Shown here piece by piece: positions 41,741-50,875 of a DNA stretch of 64,000 bases (position 1 is the stretch's first letter; every line of letters begins with the position of its first letter). A program made the position numbers and the translations under genes. The stretch covers positions 17,467-81,466 of the forward strand of contig CALBST010000452.1 in NCBI GenBank assembly GCA_937967425.1, written 5' to 3'. Below the pieces are notes generated by a model. That model saw nothing but the letters and a program-made list of their open reading frames with translations. It was not told where the DNA came from and searched no databases. The DNA is from an uncultured Caulobacteraceae bacterium. Its GTDB lineage: Bacteria; Pseudomonadota; Alphaproteobacteria; Caulobacterales; TH1-2.

Positions 41741-43009
41741 ATGACGAACTCGACGCGCGATGATGCCGCGGTCCTGTTGAAGCGGCTGTTTCTGACCGCT
41801 GTTGCAGCGGCGGACCCTGGCGCTACATTGCGCCAGGCTCTCTTAAATGAGCGTCGTCGTCCTGCAATCGTGCTTGCTCTAGGCAAGGCGGCGCCGGCGA
41901 TGGCGCACGCGCTCGAAGATTCCTGGGATGCGCCATTGTCCGGCTTGGTCGTGGCGCCACAAGGAGCAATGTTCGAATCCAACTCGCTCGACGTCATTGG
42001 TGCTTCCCACCCGATACCCGACCATATGAGTGTGCTTGCCGGCGAAAGAATGCTCGCTCTGGCGCGAACCGCGCCTAAGGAGAGGCTGGTCGTGGTGTTG
42101 TTGTCGGGCGGGGCCTCGGCGCTCGCGGCCGCTCCAATCGACGGCGTTAGTCTTGATGAAAAGGCCCGCCTCACGGAGAAGCTCATTCGCTCCGGCGCAT
42201 CAATTACCGAAATCAATCGCGTGCGGACATGCCTGTCGCGCATCAAAGGCGGCGGCCTCCGCCGCGCGCGCGGCGATGGCCCGCTATCGACATACGTGGT
42301 TTCCGATGTGCCCGGGAACGATCCGGCGATAGTCGGATCGGGGCCGACCATCGCCGTTCCCTCTCCGCTTGACGCAGCTTGGGAGACGCTGTCTCGACAT
42401 GACCTTCACACACCGCACTTGCGCGCCGCGATGGAGCGCGCCGCTCGCAAGACGAACCCCGCGCGGATCGCGGCCCCCACCGTTCTTCGCACCATTGTAA
42501 CCGCCAAGGCCGCATTGACGGCGGCAGCCCAGGAAGCACGATGCAAAGGTTGGAAATGCGTCGATTTCGGCGACGCACTCGAAGGCGAGGCGACGCAGGT
42601 TGCGACGTGGATGGCGGCTCAGATTGACCGTCACTGGAAACCGGGCGAGCGCGTCATCCTGTTGTCCGGCGGCGAACTCACTGTGACGCACGGCGGCGGC
42701 GGGATCGGCGGTCCCAACCAGGAGTTCGCGCTGGCTTTGGCGCTTGCGCTTAGGGGCCGCACCGGCGTTCACGCGATCGCGTGCGACACCGATGGCGTCG
42801 ATGGCGCACTTCATCCCGACGGACCGGTAGCAGGCGCCCTCGTTGGGCCCCACACCTTGGACAAGGCCCGAGCCTTAGGGATCGACGCCGCCACCCTCCT
42901 CGCACGGCACCAATCGGGCGAGTTTTTTCGTCAGCTCGGCGACCGGGTGCTAACCGGGCCGACGGGAACTAACGTCAATGATTTCCGGGCGATCCTGATT
43001 CTCCCTTAA
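41741..43009 (+). CDS. Glycerate 2-kinase (MOFRL / DUF4147 family)
   Basis: 422 residues. The N-terminal DUF4147 domain shows VLALGKAAPAMAHAL, VGASHPIPD-like GASHPIPDH, VVLLSGGASALAAAP, INRVRTCLSRIKGGGL and SDVPGNDPAIVGSGPT. The C-terminal MOFRL domain shows VILLSGGELTVT, GGPNQEFALALAL, CDTDGVDG and GPTGTNVNDFRAILI. This is a GckA/TtuD-type kinase making 2-phosphoglycerate. It starts 6 bp after the isomerase gene. It implies that the pathway of this operon releases glycerate, or hydroxypyruvate/tartronate semialdehyde reduced to it. Confidence 0.92.
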   Translation: MTNSTRDDAAVLLKRLFLTAVAAADPGATLRQALLNERRRPAIVLALGKAAPAMAHALEDSWDAPLSGLVVAPQGAMFESNSLDVIGASHPIPDHMSVLAGERMLALARTAPKERLVVVLLSGGASALAAAPIDGVSLDEKARLTEKLIRSGASITEINRVRTCLSRIKGGGLRRARGDGPLSTYVVSDVPGNDPAIVGSGPTIAVPSPLDAAWETLSRHDLHTPHLRAAMERAARKTNPARIAAPTVLRTIVTAKAALTAAAQEARCKGWKCVDFGDALEGEATQVATWMAAQIDRHWKPGERVILLSGGELTVTHGGGGIGGPNQEFALALALALRGRTGVHAIACDTDGVDGALHPDGPVAGALVGPHTLDKARALGIDAATLLARHQSGEFFRQLGDRVLTGPTGTNVNDFRAILILP

Positions 43010-43122
43010 TACGCGCTATACGCGCTTTGGTGCCCCGGCCGCCATCCTGGGCAGAGTCCATTTCGCAATCCGTCTCCCGATATGGCATGTAACCAAGAAG
43101 AGAATCGCCAACGGGAGCCAGA

Positions 43123-43788
43123 GTGCGGATGCCTTCTCATCAAGTTGACACGGCCCGCACGCGCGTCAAGCGCAACCCGGCATTGACCCGATCCCGTATA
43201 ATGGCCGCAGCGCGAGCGGAATTTTGCGAACGTGGGTTCTTCGCGGCCCGAGTCGATGAAATCGCGGCAGGAGCGAACATCAACAAACGGATGTTGTACC
43301 ATTATTTCGGCGCCAAGCAGGATCTGTACCGCGCCGTTCTACTCGAAGCCTACACCGAAATCCGTTCCGGGGAAAAATCCCTCAATCTTGCGAACGCTGA
43401 GCCCAAGGACGGAATGGAAGAACTCGTGCGCTTCACTTTCCGACACTTCATCACCCACCCCTGGTTTGTGAGATTGCTCATCCACGAGAACATCAATGAG
43501 GCGCGCACGCTCAGGGAACTTAAAGAAATCAGGGAAATGCACTCCCCTCTCGTCGCCCAAATCCGAGAGCTGCTGCGCCGCGGAGAAAAAAGTGGCGTGT
43601 TCCGCGCCGGAATCGACCCCATCGAACTCTACATCACCATTGCATCGCTCGGCTTCTTCTACCTTTCCAACGTCCATACGCTATCGACCATCTTCGGAGA
43701 AAATCTCTCCCGACGCACCCGGATGAAGCGCCGCGAAGATCATATGGCGGAAGTCGTCATGCGCTACGTCGTGAAATCGCCAAGCTGA
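43123..43788 (+). CDS. TetR/AcrR-family regulator of the second sugar regulon
   Basis: About 221 residues. The N-terminal TetR HTH is typical: TRSRIMAAARAEFCERGFFAARVDEIAAGANINKRMLYHYFGAKQDLYRAVL in one run. The C-terminal domain is all-helical (RFTFRHFITHPWFVRLLIHENINEA). The frame opens with GTG 43123, which has GGGAG 5 nt upstream; ATG 43129 is the alternative start. It follows glycerate kinase by 113 bp. It is the only regulator in the cluster, and repeated GTTAC-type elements lie before the other transcription units, so autoregulated repression with a pathway inducer is likely. Confidence 0.9.
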   Translation: MRMPSHQVDTARTRVKRNPALTRSRIMAAARAEFCERGFFAARVDEIAAGANINKRMLYHYFGAKQDLYRAVLLEAYTEIRSGEKSLNLANAEPKDGMEELVRFTFRHFITHPWFVRLLIHENINEARTLRELKEIREMHSPLVAQIRELLRRGEKSGVFRAGIDPIELYITIASLGFFYLSNVHTLSTIFGENLSRRTRMKRREDHMAEVVMRYVVKSPS

Positions 43789-43813
43789 TGCGCGCCCTTG
43801 CCGTACTTGCGTT

Positions 43814-43830
43814 TTTCACCATCTGGTTAC
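43814..43830 (+). promoter_or_regulatory. TTTCACCATC-NN-GTTAC operator before the aminotransferase gene
   Basis: TTTCACCATCTGGTTAC is identical to the element before the Gfo/Idh operon except for the two-base spacer. It lies about 73 bp upstream of the aminotransferase ATG and just after the TetR gene. Confidence 0.65.
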
Positions 43831-43902
43831 AATATTAGGCGCCGCGCTCGCGTTGCGCGGACGTTTTCATAGCCCTGATCCTTGCAGGGAGCCGGTCTGC
43901 TC

Positions 43903-45165
43903 ATGGCGCTCAATCATTCCGGGAAGCCGGTCGGGGAGGAACGCTCCTTCACTGCGGGCGCCGCGCTTTGGGAACGCGCCCGCCGCGTCATCCCCGGCGG
44001 CACAAACACGATCAGCAAACGCGTCACCGCGTTTGCCGAACCGACATCGTTTCCAGCTTTTATCGCGCGCGGCGATCACGGCTATGTCTACGACATCGAA
44101 GACAATCAATATCTCGACTTCATCGCGGCGCTGGCGCCGATCGTGCTCGGCTATCGTCATCCGGAAATCGACACGGCAATCGAACAGCAGCTCCGACGGG
44201 GAATCCTGTTTTCGCTCCCCGGCCCGGAAGAGGTTGAACTCTCCGAAACGCTTGTGCGCCTCATTCCCTGCGCCGAACGTGTCCGCCTCCACAAAACTGG
44301 GGCTGAGGCAAATAGCGCCGCAATCCGCGCCGCGCGACTGACGACGGGCCGGGAGCGGATCCTGGCTTGCGGCTATCATGGCTGGCACGATTGGTGGGCC
44401 GTGACCAGGACGCCAGCCGGCATTCCGGCCTCGAACAGAGACCTCATCGTCACCGCTCCGTTCGGCGACACGCCACGCGTGGAGGAACTGGCCTACGCGC
44501 AACCGTCGAGCCTCGCGTGCATCATCGTCACGCCGGCCATATACGGACGCCATGCGCCCCCGGGCTTTCTTGAACGGCTCCGCGCCATCGCCGACGATAT
44601 CGGCGCCGTTCTTGTTTTTGACGAGATCATTACGGGATTTCGCTGGGCGCTCGCAGGCGCACAAGGCCGCTATGGCGTTACGCCCGACCTCGCGACCTTC
44701 GGAAAGGCGATGGCCAACGGCATGCCGATCGCCGCGCTCGCCGGTTCGGCGCGGATCATGGATCCGCTTGCGGACAATTGGGTAAGCTCGACTTACGCAA
44801 GCGAGTCGTTATCGATCGCCGCCAGCCTGGCGACGCTTCGCATTCTCGAGGCCACGCCGTCGCTGCACATTTTGCAGCAACGCGCCGACGCCTTGCGAGC
44901 CGGGATCAAGGCGATCGCCGAGCGCCTGGGTGTGAACGCACACACGTTCGACGACACTCCGGTCGTCGTTTTCTCGCTAGAGGCGGGAACGGATTCCGCC
45001 GTCTTTCATGGCGAAATCCTTCGCCATTGCGCGCGCCTTGGCTTGCTCATCCGCAAAGACGAGGCGGGCCTATCCATGTGCCCAACGGCCGCGCATACAG
45101 AGGCGGATGTCGATGCCGCCCTTCGCATCCTGGACTCTGCGGCGCGTGCGGCGCTCGATCGTTAG
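43903..45165 (+). CDS. Class III aminotransferase, glutamate-1-semialdehyde-aminomutase-like
   Basis: About 420 residues of the PLP class III fold. Visible parts are RARRVIPGGTNTISKRVTAF, GDHGYVYDIEDNQYLDFIAAL, KTGAEANSAAIRAARLTTGR, YHGWHDWW, VLVFDEIITGFRWALAGAQ and the PLP-Lys motif TFGKAMANGMPIAALAG. ATG 43903 was chosen over a TTG 21 nt upstream. Although closest in look to HemL, the context is a sugar regulon, so it is more likely a sugar or beta-amino/keto-acid aminotransferase. It converges on a second Gfo/Idh gene. Confidence 0.88.
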   Translation: MALNHSGKPVGEERSFTAGAALWERARRVIPGGTNTISKRVTAFAEPTSFPAFIARGDHGYVYDIEDNQYLDFIAALAPIVLGYRHPEIDTAIEQQLRRGILFSLPGPEEVELSETLVRLIPCAERVRLHKTGAEANSAAIRAARLTTGRERILACGYHGWHDWWAVTRTPAGIPASNRDLIVTAPFGDTPRVEELAYAQPSSLACIIVTPAIYGRHAPPGFLERLRAIADDIGAVLVFDEIITGFRWALAGAQGRYGVTPDLATFGKAMANGMPIAALAGSARIMDPLADNWVSSTYASESLSIAASLATLRILEATPSLHILQQRADALRAGIKAIAERLGVNAHTFDDTPVVVFSLEAGTDSAVFHGEILRHCARLGLLIRKDEAGLSMCPTAAHTEADVDAALRILDSAARAALDR

Positions 45166-45170
45166 CGTGG

Positions 45171-46163
45171 TCATAGCCGCACAGCTGCGTTTTGCGCCAG
45201 AATGGCGAGTTCACAGACTTTGAATACATGGGGCTGAGGTGCCGCTCTCTGGGTACGCTCACGCACATCCTTCAGAAAACTGGAAATGAAGGGCAGTTCA
45301 TGCCCGCGCGCGTCAATCCGTCTTACACGCGTTTGATCCGCGATAATGACAATTTCGCCGTCGCCGCTTGCGCCGAAATCCAGAATCTTGCGCACCTCGA
45401 TGAAACCGCGCTCCCCGACGATAAACAGACGCGGATCGCCCCAACTCGGAAAGCGCTGTGGGATGAGCCAATCTACTCTAAAGAACCCGGTTGTCCGACC
45501 CGCACGCAGCGCCGCTTCGCCGTGGACCTGGAGCCCGTTCCCCGACTCGCGGACAGCCGCGTGCATGATCTGCGCATCCAGCGATCCGCAAAGGGTCAGG
45601 AATTGATCGATCTGATGGGCGCCAAGATCGGCGATGATCCCGCCCGCTTTCAGCGTATCGAAGAACCACGGCTCCCGTTCCGGAGGAGAAAGACGGTGCG
45701 GGCCGAACCCGGTGACATGCATAAGCTGGCCGATCACGCCACGCTGCGCGAACTCAATGGCGGCCAAGGTGGAACGACTGGCCAGCCGTTCGGAGAACCA
45801 GACCACGAACATCCGTCCGGTCTGCTCGTGCGCACATTTTAGGGCCGTAAGTTCATCAAGAGACAAGCAACCCGGCTTGACGCACAATACGTCGCGGCCC
45901 GCGCGCATGGCCTGCTCCGCCGCCGCAGCGCGCATGCTGGGAATGCCCCCGCACAAGACGAAGTCCGCGCCAGTGCAATCGAGCGCCTCCGCAACGCAAC
46001 GCGCCCGCGGCGCACGCGCCGCCGCACAGGCCGCCTGCGCGTGCGCGTCGCTCTCTTCGAACACAATCCTTGCGCGCGCGCCCGCGGCTTGCAGCGCATC
46101 TATCAACGACAGTGCGTGCGCGTGCCGCGCGCCGACGACCGCAAAACCAGGCGATTCCCGCAT
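45171..46163 (-). CDS. Second Gfo/Idh/MocA-family oxidoreductase
   Basis: About 330 residues. The N-terminal nucleotide fold begins GFAVVGARHAHALSLIDAL, with VLCGGIPSMRAAAAEQAMRAG and LCVKPGCLS in place of the usual EKP motif. The C-terminal domain contains IADLGAHQIDQFLTLCG. ATG 46163 is used; a GTG two codons earlier is possible. It lies 12 bp after the gene for an exported alpha/alpha-toroid protein and is probably co-transcribed with it. It is only distantly similar to the oxidoreductase at 38.6 kb, so the two probably act on different intermediates. Confidence 0.87.
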   Translation of the reverse strand: MRESPGFAVVGARHAHALSLIDALQAAGARARIVFEESDAHAQAACAAARAPRARCVAEALDCTGADFVLCGGIPSMRAAAAEQAMRAGRDVLCVKPGCLSLDELTALKCAHEQTGRMFVVWFSERLASRSTLAAIEFAQRGVIGQLMHVTGFGPHRLSPPEREPWFFDTLKAGGIIADLGAHQIDQFLTLCGSLDAQIMHAAVRESGNGLQVHGEAALRAGRTTGFFRVDWLIPQRFPSWGDPRLFIVGERGFIEVRKILDFGASGDGEIVIIADQTRVRRIDARGHELPFISSFLKDVRERTQRAAPQPHVFKVCELAILAQNAAVRL

Positions 46164-46175
46164 GGACACCCGCCT

Positions 46176-47579
46176 TCAGAGGCCAAACTCAAACCTATTG
46201 CCGCGCTCAAGAGGATCGATGCCGGGCCGATAGATTTGCTCCTCTCCTCCACAATGCAAAGCGACAGCGGACGGCGTGATCAACCCGTGGGCCGCCAACG
46301 CCCTGCGAATGTCTGGCGTGCCGAAATAATTCAAATCGACATGTTCCGCCTCGGTCCAGGTCGGGTTTTCGCCCAAAATCACCTTTGCGAGACTCAAGGT
46401 CTCCAATGAGAGCATTTCATGAATGTTGGACGCGCCATAGGTGACGATTTGCGCCGCCAGATTGTCGATCCCGGCGCGCAATGCCGGAACCATCTCCTCC
46501 GCGCCTGTGTCACCAGCTTGCCTAAGCGCAAGGAGGAGTTCCAATCCATGCCGCAGAATGATCGAATGATATTGTATGCGTGCATTGTGGGGATCCATCC
46601 AACGCCCATTCGGCAGCTGGGTAGGCAAAGCTACGTATCTGAAAATGTCCTGCGCCGCCCGCAGCCAGCGCAGGTCATGCGTGACTCTGTAAAGTCGTGC
46701 AAACAAATAGGCGCTGAGCGTGTTGTAGTTCACGTTGTGAACATATTCCCTGCGCAGCGCCCATTCCCCCGCCCTGACGGCCGCGTCCAAATATGCTTCA
46801 CGCCCGCTGACGTGGTGTCCTAGCAGGAGCGCGCCGCCGATTGCCGCGTTGTCGAATTCCAGGCCGCCGGAATTCTGATCGTCGATAATCCATCCGCGCC
46901 AGACAGGATCGTGTCCTTGCGCCCTAGCGCGGCGTACATAATCGGCCCCCTCCAGCGCCGGACCGGCCGTTGCGTCTTCTATGAAGGGAAACCCAAACAC
47001 TCCGTTCGGGGCTTGCATTTCCAAAGCATAGTCAAGCCCCGCGAGTGCGGCCGCCGCCAAATCGCTTTGCGGTTGGAACTGCCCCGTAAAGCCCTCAGCC
47101 AGATGTGTACGCAGCAGCGTCTCGACTGCTCGGGCGGTTACACGCAATCTGATGCTGGGGCGTGGACCGCGCTGAGTCGGATCAGCCCATGGCGGCGCGA
47201 CGAGAAATGCTTCTATGCTCTCCAGAAGCGCGCTCTTCAGCACGTCGTAAGACGGCCGGCGCCGTTCGAGCGGGGCGCCGTATTCCGGCCGCACCTCCGG
47301 ATATCCCACCCAGCGTCCCAAAACCTGCTTCGCCGCCCCCACAAAGCGCTGGATACCAGCTTCGTCGCGCTCCCGCATGGCGACGAGCAACGGTCCGCGC
47401 TGGATGCTTTCGAAAGCGGCGCGCACGTCCTCCGGCATCTGCTCCCAAGCAGCGGCGTCGAACGCGGCGACCGCGGATCCGAAATCCCGCGCGGATGTGC
47501 GATTGGCCGAGCAGGCCCCAAGCAGAACGGCGGCGCCAAGGAGATCGCGGCGGGACAGATTGAACTTGGCGTTTCGCAT
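46176..47579 (-). CDS. Exported alpha/alpha-toroid protein A (TAT lipoprotein signal)
   Basis: 467 residues. The N-terminus NLSRRDLLGAAVLLGACSA combines a twin-arginine motif with a lipobox (LGAC). The body is Trp/Tyr/His-rich and repetitive in helices, as in (alpha/alpha) barrels. It shares ordered motifs with the second toroid protein at 50.9-52.1 kb: GVFGFPF, GGLEFDNAAIGG, EWALRREYVHNVNYN and GRWMDPHNARIQYHS. I cannot assign a CAZy or Pfam family. A periplasmic glycosidase or lyase acting on an imported oligosaccharide is a reasonable inference. A GTAAC-N6-GTTAC operator lies 58 bp upstream. Confidence 0.75.
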   Translation of the reverse strand: MRNAKFNLSRRDLLGAAVLLGACSANRTSARDFGSAVAAFDAAAWEQMPEDVRAAFESIQRGPLLVAMRERDEAGIQRFVGAAKQVLGRWVGYPEVRPEYGAPLERRRPSYDVLKSALLESIEAFLVAPPWADPTQRGPRPSIRLRVTARAVETLLRTHLAEGFTGQFQPQSDLAAAALAGLDYALEMQAPNGVFGFPFIEDATAGPALEGADYVRRARAQGHDPVWRGWIIDDQNSGGLEFDNAAIGGALLLGHHVSGREAYLDAAVRAGEWALRREYVHNVNYNTLSAYLFARLYRVTHDLRWLRAAQDIFRYVALPTQLPNGRWMDPHNARIQYHSIILRHGLELLLALRQAGDTGAEEMVPALRAGIDNLAAQIVTYGASNIHEMLSLETLSLAKVILGENPTWTEAEHVDLNYFGTPDIRRALAAHGLITPSAVALHCGGEEQIYRPGIDPLERGNRFEFGL

Positions 47580-47637
47580 CTTCTCCCCTCGACCCGCGCC
47601 GCTCGTTTCGCCGGCGCCGCCGCAGGCCTCGCATTAT

Positions 47638-47658
47638 GTAACCCTATCGTTACTAATG
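47638..47658 (-). promoter_or_regulatory. GTAAC-N6-GTTAC operator before toroid protein A
   Basis: GTAACCCTATCGTTACTAATG: a perfect inverted repeat GTAAC/GTTAC with a 6-bp spacer. It aligns without gaps to the element before toroid protein B (GTAACCTTTCTGTTATTTATG) and to the right half of the sites at 38.6 and 43.8 kb. It is the best dyad of the set and the likely true shape of the TetR operator. Confidence 0.7.
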
Positions 47659-47701
47659 CGCCAAGGAAACGCACGCAAGGGCGCCGGCGGCCAAAGCAGG
47701 A

Positions 47702-49099
47702 TCAGGCCAAGCGACGATGCAGCGCCCGCAGGCTTTCGGCCCAAGGACGCGCTTCCTCCATCTGCGCCGCTAATCGTATGAGCCTCGCGTCTTGGCCCTC
47801 GCACGACATCAATTGCACGCCGATCGGCAACCCATCGCCGTCTTGCGTCAGCGGTATTGCAATCGCAGGCCAGCCGGATGCGTTCCAGAGCATGTTTTCT
47901 CCTGACATCGCCAGCACGTCCGTCATGAATTGCGCTATCGATGTGTCGGGATCGAGTGAGGCGATCAGCGGCGCCGCACCTGTCGAGACCGGCGCAACAA
48001 TGACGTCGAAACGGCGGAAGAACTCCGCCTTCGCGTAGATCGCGTTCTGCAACACTTCCCACGCGAGCAAATGCGCAAATGGCGGCCCCTCCATGGCGCG
48101 TTGCGCCAGATATCGCGTCCAGGGTTCATAGTTCGACGCATCGGAACCTGGCCCATGCACGACACGCGCCGCGCCTACGGAAAAAATCGCGACAGCCGCC
48201 TCTAGCACCGAAGCACCGTCCAACGACGGCCTATCCTCAACAACGGCATGGCCGAGCGCCTCCAGCGTTTCGCCTGCGCCACGCACAGCCGCCGACACCT
48301 CCGCCGAAACCGGCAAGCCCATAAGCCCTTGAGGCGCGAGCGCGATTTTCAGCGAACGGATCGGAGCCCTGAGGGCCTTCACAAGCCGCGTGGGCGACCT
48401 CCGCCACCGATCGCCCATTTTTGCGCCGCAGATGGCATCGGCAAACATTGCAGCGTCGCGCACGCTCTTCGTGACTGCGCCATAAACCAGAAAACCGTCG
48501 CAATTTGGATTAGGCGCGTGAGTGGCGTAGCCGCGGGTCGGCTTCAGGCCGACGAGGCCGCAGGCGCTCGCCGGGATTCGTATCGAGCCGCCCCCGTCGC
48601 CCGCCTGCGCAAAGGCGACCATTCCACTCGCCACGCTTACCGCTGCGCCGGCGCTGGAGCCTCCGCTGTCGTGAAGCAGGTTCCATGGATTGCGCGTATC
48701 GCCCGACACCTGGCAGCGTCCGAACGGCGAAAGCCCAAGCTCCGAGGTCGATGTCTTGGCGATGATGTTGAGTCCGGCGCGCTCCATACGCTGCGCCAGG
48801 AACCCGGAAGTCTCCGAAACTGCGTCGCGAAAAGCGCGCGCACCGCGCACGAACGGCGCGCCTTCGAGGGGAGAGAGATCCTTCAGCGTGGCCGGCGCGC
48901 CATGGAACGGCGCTTTGAAGCCGCCAAGCGAAGCCCGCGCGAGCGCTTTCTCGAACCGCTCGCACACCAGCGCATTGAGTTGCGGATTTAGCCGGTTCGC
49001 GCGTTCGATCGACGCGCGCGCAAGCTCGACTGGCGACACTTCACGGCGTGACAGCAATTCGGCCTGCGCCCAGCCGTCCATTTCCAGAACATCGTCCAA
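47702..49099 (-). CDS. Amidase-signature enzyme
   Basis: 465 residues of the amidase-signature family. The Ser-cisSer-Lys triad is visible: Lys in [10 protein letters not shown], cis-Ser in [15 protein letters not shown], and the nucleophile in [25 protein letters not shown]. No signal peptide, so cytoplasmic. It is last in a leftward operon after the sodium symporter (47-bp gap), downstream of toroid protein B. It implies that the imported substrate or an intermediate carries an amide bond. The exact substrate cannot be read. Confidence 0.9.
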   Translation of the reverse strand: MDDVLEMDGWAQAELLSRREVSPVELARASIERANRLNPQLNALVCERFEKALARASLGGFKAPFHGAPATLKDLSPLEGAPFVRGARAFRDAVSETSGFLAQRMERAGLNIIAKTSTSELGLSPFGRCQVSGDTRNPWNLLHDSGGSSAGAAVSVASGMVAFAQAGDGGGSIRIPASACGLVGLKPTRGYATHAPNPNCDGFLVYGAVTKSVRDAAMFADAICGAKMGDRWRRSPTRLVKALRAPIRSLKIALAPQGLMGLPVSAEVSAAVRGAGETLEALGHAVVEDRPSLDGASVLEAAVAIFSVGAARVVHGPGSDASNYEPWTRYLAQRAMEGPPFAHLLAWEVLQNAIYAKAEFFRRFDVIVAPVSTGAAPLIASLDPDTSIAQFMTDVLAMSGENMLWNASGWPAIAIPLTQDGDGLPIGVQLMSCEGQDARLIRLAAQMEEARPWAESLRALHRRLA

Positions 49100-49146
49100 T
49101 ACCTAAACGCTCCGTTTTCTCGCCATGAGACGCGGACTGCCCTTGA

Positions 49147-50787
49147 TCAAGCGCGGCGCGACGAAGCCGCTAACAATATAGCACCCAAAGCAACAAGCGC
49201 GGCCGCCACGCCGGCTTCAACGATTTGACCTGCCCCCGCCGAGCCTGACACGAACGGGAGAAAAGCCGCGACGACGCCCAGCGCGAGAATTGTCACGGCG
49301 ATGAGACGTGTCGAAGTCAAGTCTGGCTTGGCCTCGCTCGGCGCGGCCGGATGAGGCGAGGAAAGCCGCTCGAAGAATGCTGCGATTCTTGCCTTGGCCG
49401 CGCCGCGCGCGGGCATTGCGACCGAAACCAGAATGACGCCGACCAAGCCGACCCCCAGAATCGCCGGCCGCACATCGCCCGGCGTCCAACCGGAAATCCA
49501 CAAGACGCCCGAAAGCGCCAAGCCGGCGCCAACGACCGTCGCGAATCCCAGTTCGGACATTCGCGGTACAAGGATACCCGCAAGAAAGGGGATGTAGAGC
49601 GTGACGAAGATATGGCTCACCAGCGCTTCGTAGGCGTCGAACACTTTCAGTTCCAACAGGGCCAGCGTCGCGCCCATCGCAATGGCGGCCGCGGCGACCC
49701 CGAGCGTCGCGGCGCGGCCCACCCACAGCAATTCCTGTCCTCCCGCCACTGGGCGCAGGAAACGCTTGTAAACATCGCTGGTGAGGATGCCGCTGCTGAT
49801 ATTGAACGACGATTCGAGTTCGCTCACGGTCGCGGCCACGATGGCCCCGACCATAAGACCGATCAGACCGATGGGCAGAGCCTCTCGAACAATCACGCCG
49901 AAGGCTTCCTGCGGATCGATCCCTGGAAACAGATGAAAACAGATCAACGCGGGCACCATCGCCAAAAAAGGCAAGGGCACCAGGAGCCCCGCCGCCAAAA
50001 ATGCGGCTTTGCGCGCATCGGCTTCGGTGCGGACGCTTGAAAAGCGCTGAATTGCGGCAAAGCCGAAATTGCCGGCGACCGCCTGCACGGCCAGCCAGCT
50101 GAGCAGCCATCCCCAATCATGCTCCCCGCGGACCGAAAAGAGATCGGCCGAGAGAAGCAGCAAAAATTCTTCCCAGCCTCCCATGCGCACGATCGACATG
50201 ACAAAGAGCGGCACAAGCCCCGCCAACAGAATGACGAACTGGACCGCGTCGCCCAATACGACCGCCCACAAGCCGCCGCTCCATGCGGCGAGCGCCATGG
50301 CTATCCCGAAAACGACGATCGTCGCCACGATCGGAAATCCGACGATGCTGTGCAGCAGGATGGCAAAGGCGTAGAGCCTAAGACCGCTGGTCAGAATTTC
50401 GAACAAAACCGAAATCAGCGCAATCGCACGCCGCGATTCCGGGCCGAAACGCCGTTCGAGATATTCCACCGGCGTCGTCACGCCGGCGCGATGCCAGCGA
50501 TGCGCGAAGAACAGACCCGCAAGCACATAGGCTAAGACGAAGCCAAAGCCCAACAGGAAGCCAATGAGGCCCTCGGAGAATGCGATGCTTGCGAATGCAA
50601 CGAAAGCGAGCGCGCTAAAACTTCCCATGTAGATGGAGATGCCCGCCACCCACCAGGGAACCTGGCGGCCGCCCCGATAGAAATCGTCCGTCGACCGCAC
50701 AAACCGCTTTGCCGCATAACCGACAAAAAGGATGACCAGCAGGAACACGACCGCGATCAAAAGCAGAAGAGGCTGTTCCATCATCAT
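49147..50787 (-). CDS. Sodium:solute symporter (SSS family)
   Basis: 546 residues, about 13-14 membrane helices. SSS signatures are GYAAKRFVRSTDDFYRGGRQVPWWVAGIS near the N-terminus, YMGSFSALAFVAF, RFGPESRRAIALIS and SFNISSGILTSDVYKRFLRP in the middle. A purine-rich GGGAGAGGCG lies directly before the ATG. It should carry the product of outer-membrane uptake across the inner membrane using sodium. It lies between toroid protein B and the amidase on one leftward transcript. Confidence 0.92.
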   Translation of the reverse strand: MMMEQPLLLLIAVVFLLVILFVGYAAKRFVRSTDDFYRGGRQVPWWVAGISIYMGSFSALAFVAFASIAFSEGLIGFLLGFGFVLAYVLAGLFFAHRWHRAGVTTPVEYLERRFGPESRRAIALISVLFEILTSGLRLYAFAILLHSIVGFPIVATIVVFGIAMALAAWSGGLWAVVLGDAVQFVILLAGLVPLFVMSIVRMGGWEEFLLLLSADLFSVRGEHDWGWLLSWLAVQAVAGNFGFAAIQRFSSVRTEADARKAAFLAAGLLVPLPFLAMVPALICFHLFPGIDPQEAFGVIVREALPIGLIGLMVGAIVAATVSELESSFNISSGILTSDVYKRFLRPVAGGQELLWVGRAATLGVAAAAIAMGATLALLELKVFDAYEALVSHIFVTLYIPFLAGILVPRMSELGFATVVGAGLALSGVLWISGWTPGDVRPAILGVGLVGVILVSVAMPARGAAKARIAAFFERLSSPHPAAPSEAKPDLTSTRLIAVTILALGVVAAFLPFVSGSAGAGQIVEAGVAAALVALGAILLAASSRRA

Positions 50788-50875
50788 CGCCTCTCCCCCG
50801 CCCGGCTTCGCAAATCAACGCCATCCATAATGGCCGGGCCCAACGGCCAGGCCTGTGTCCGCGCACGCCGAAACC

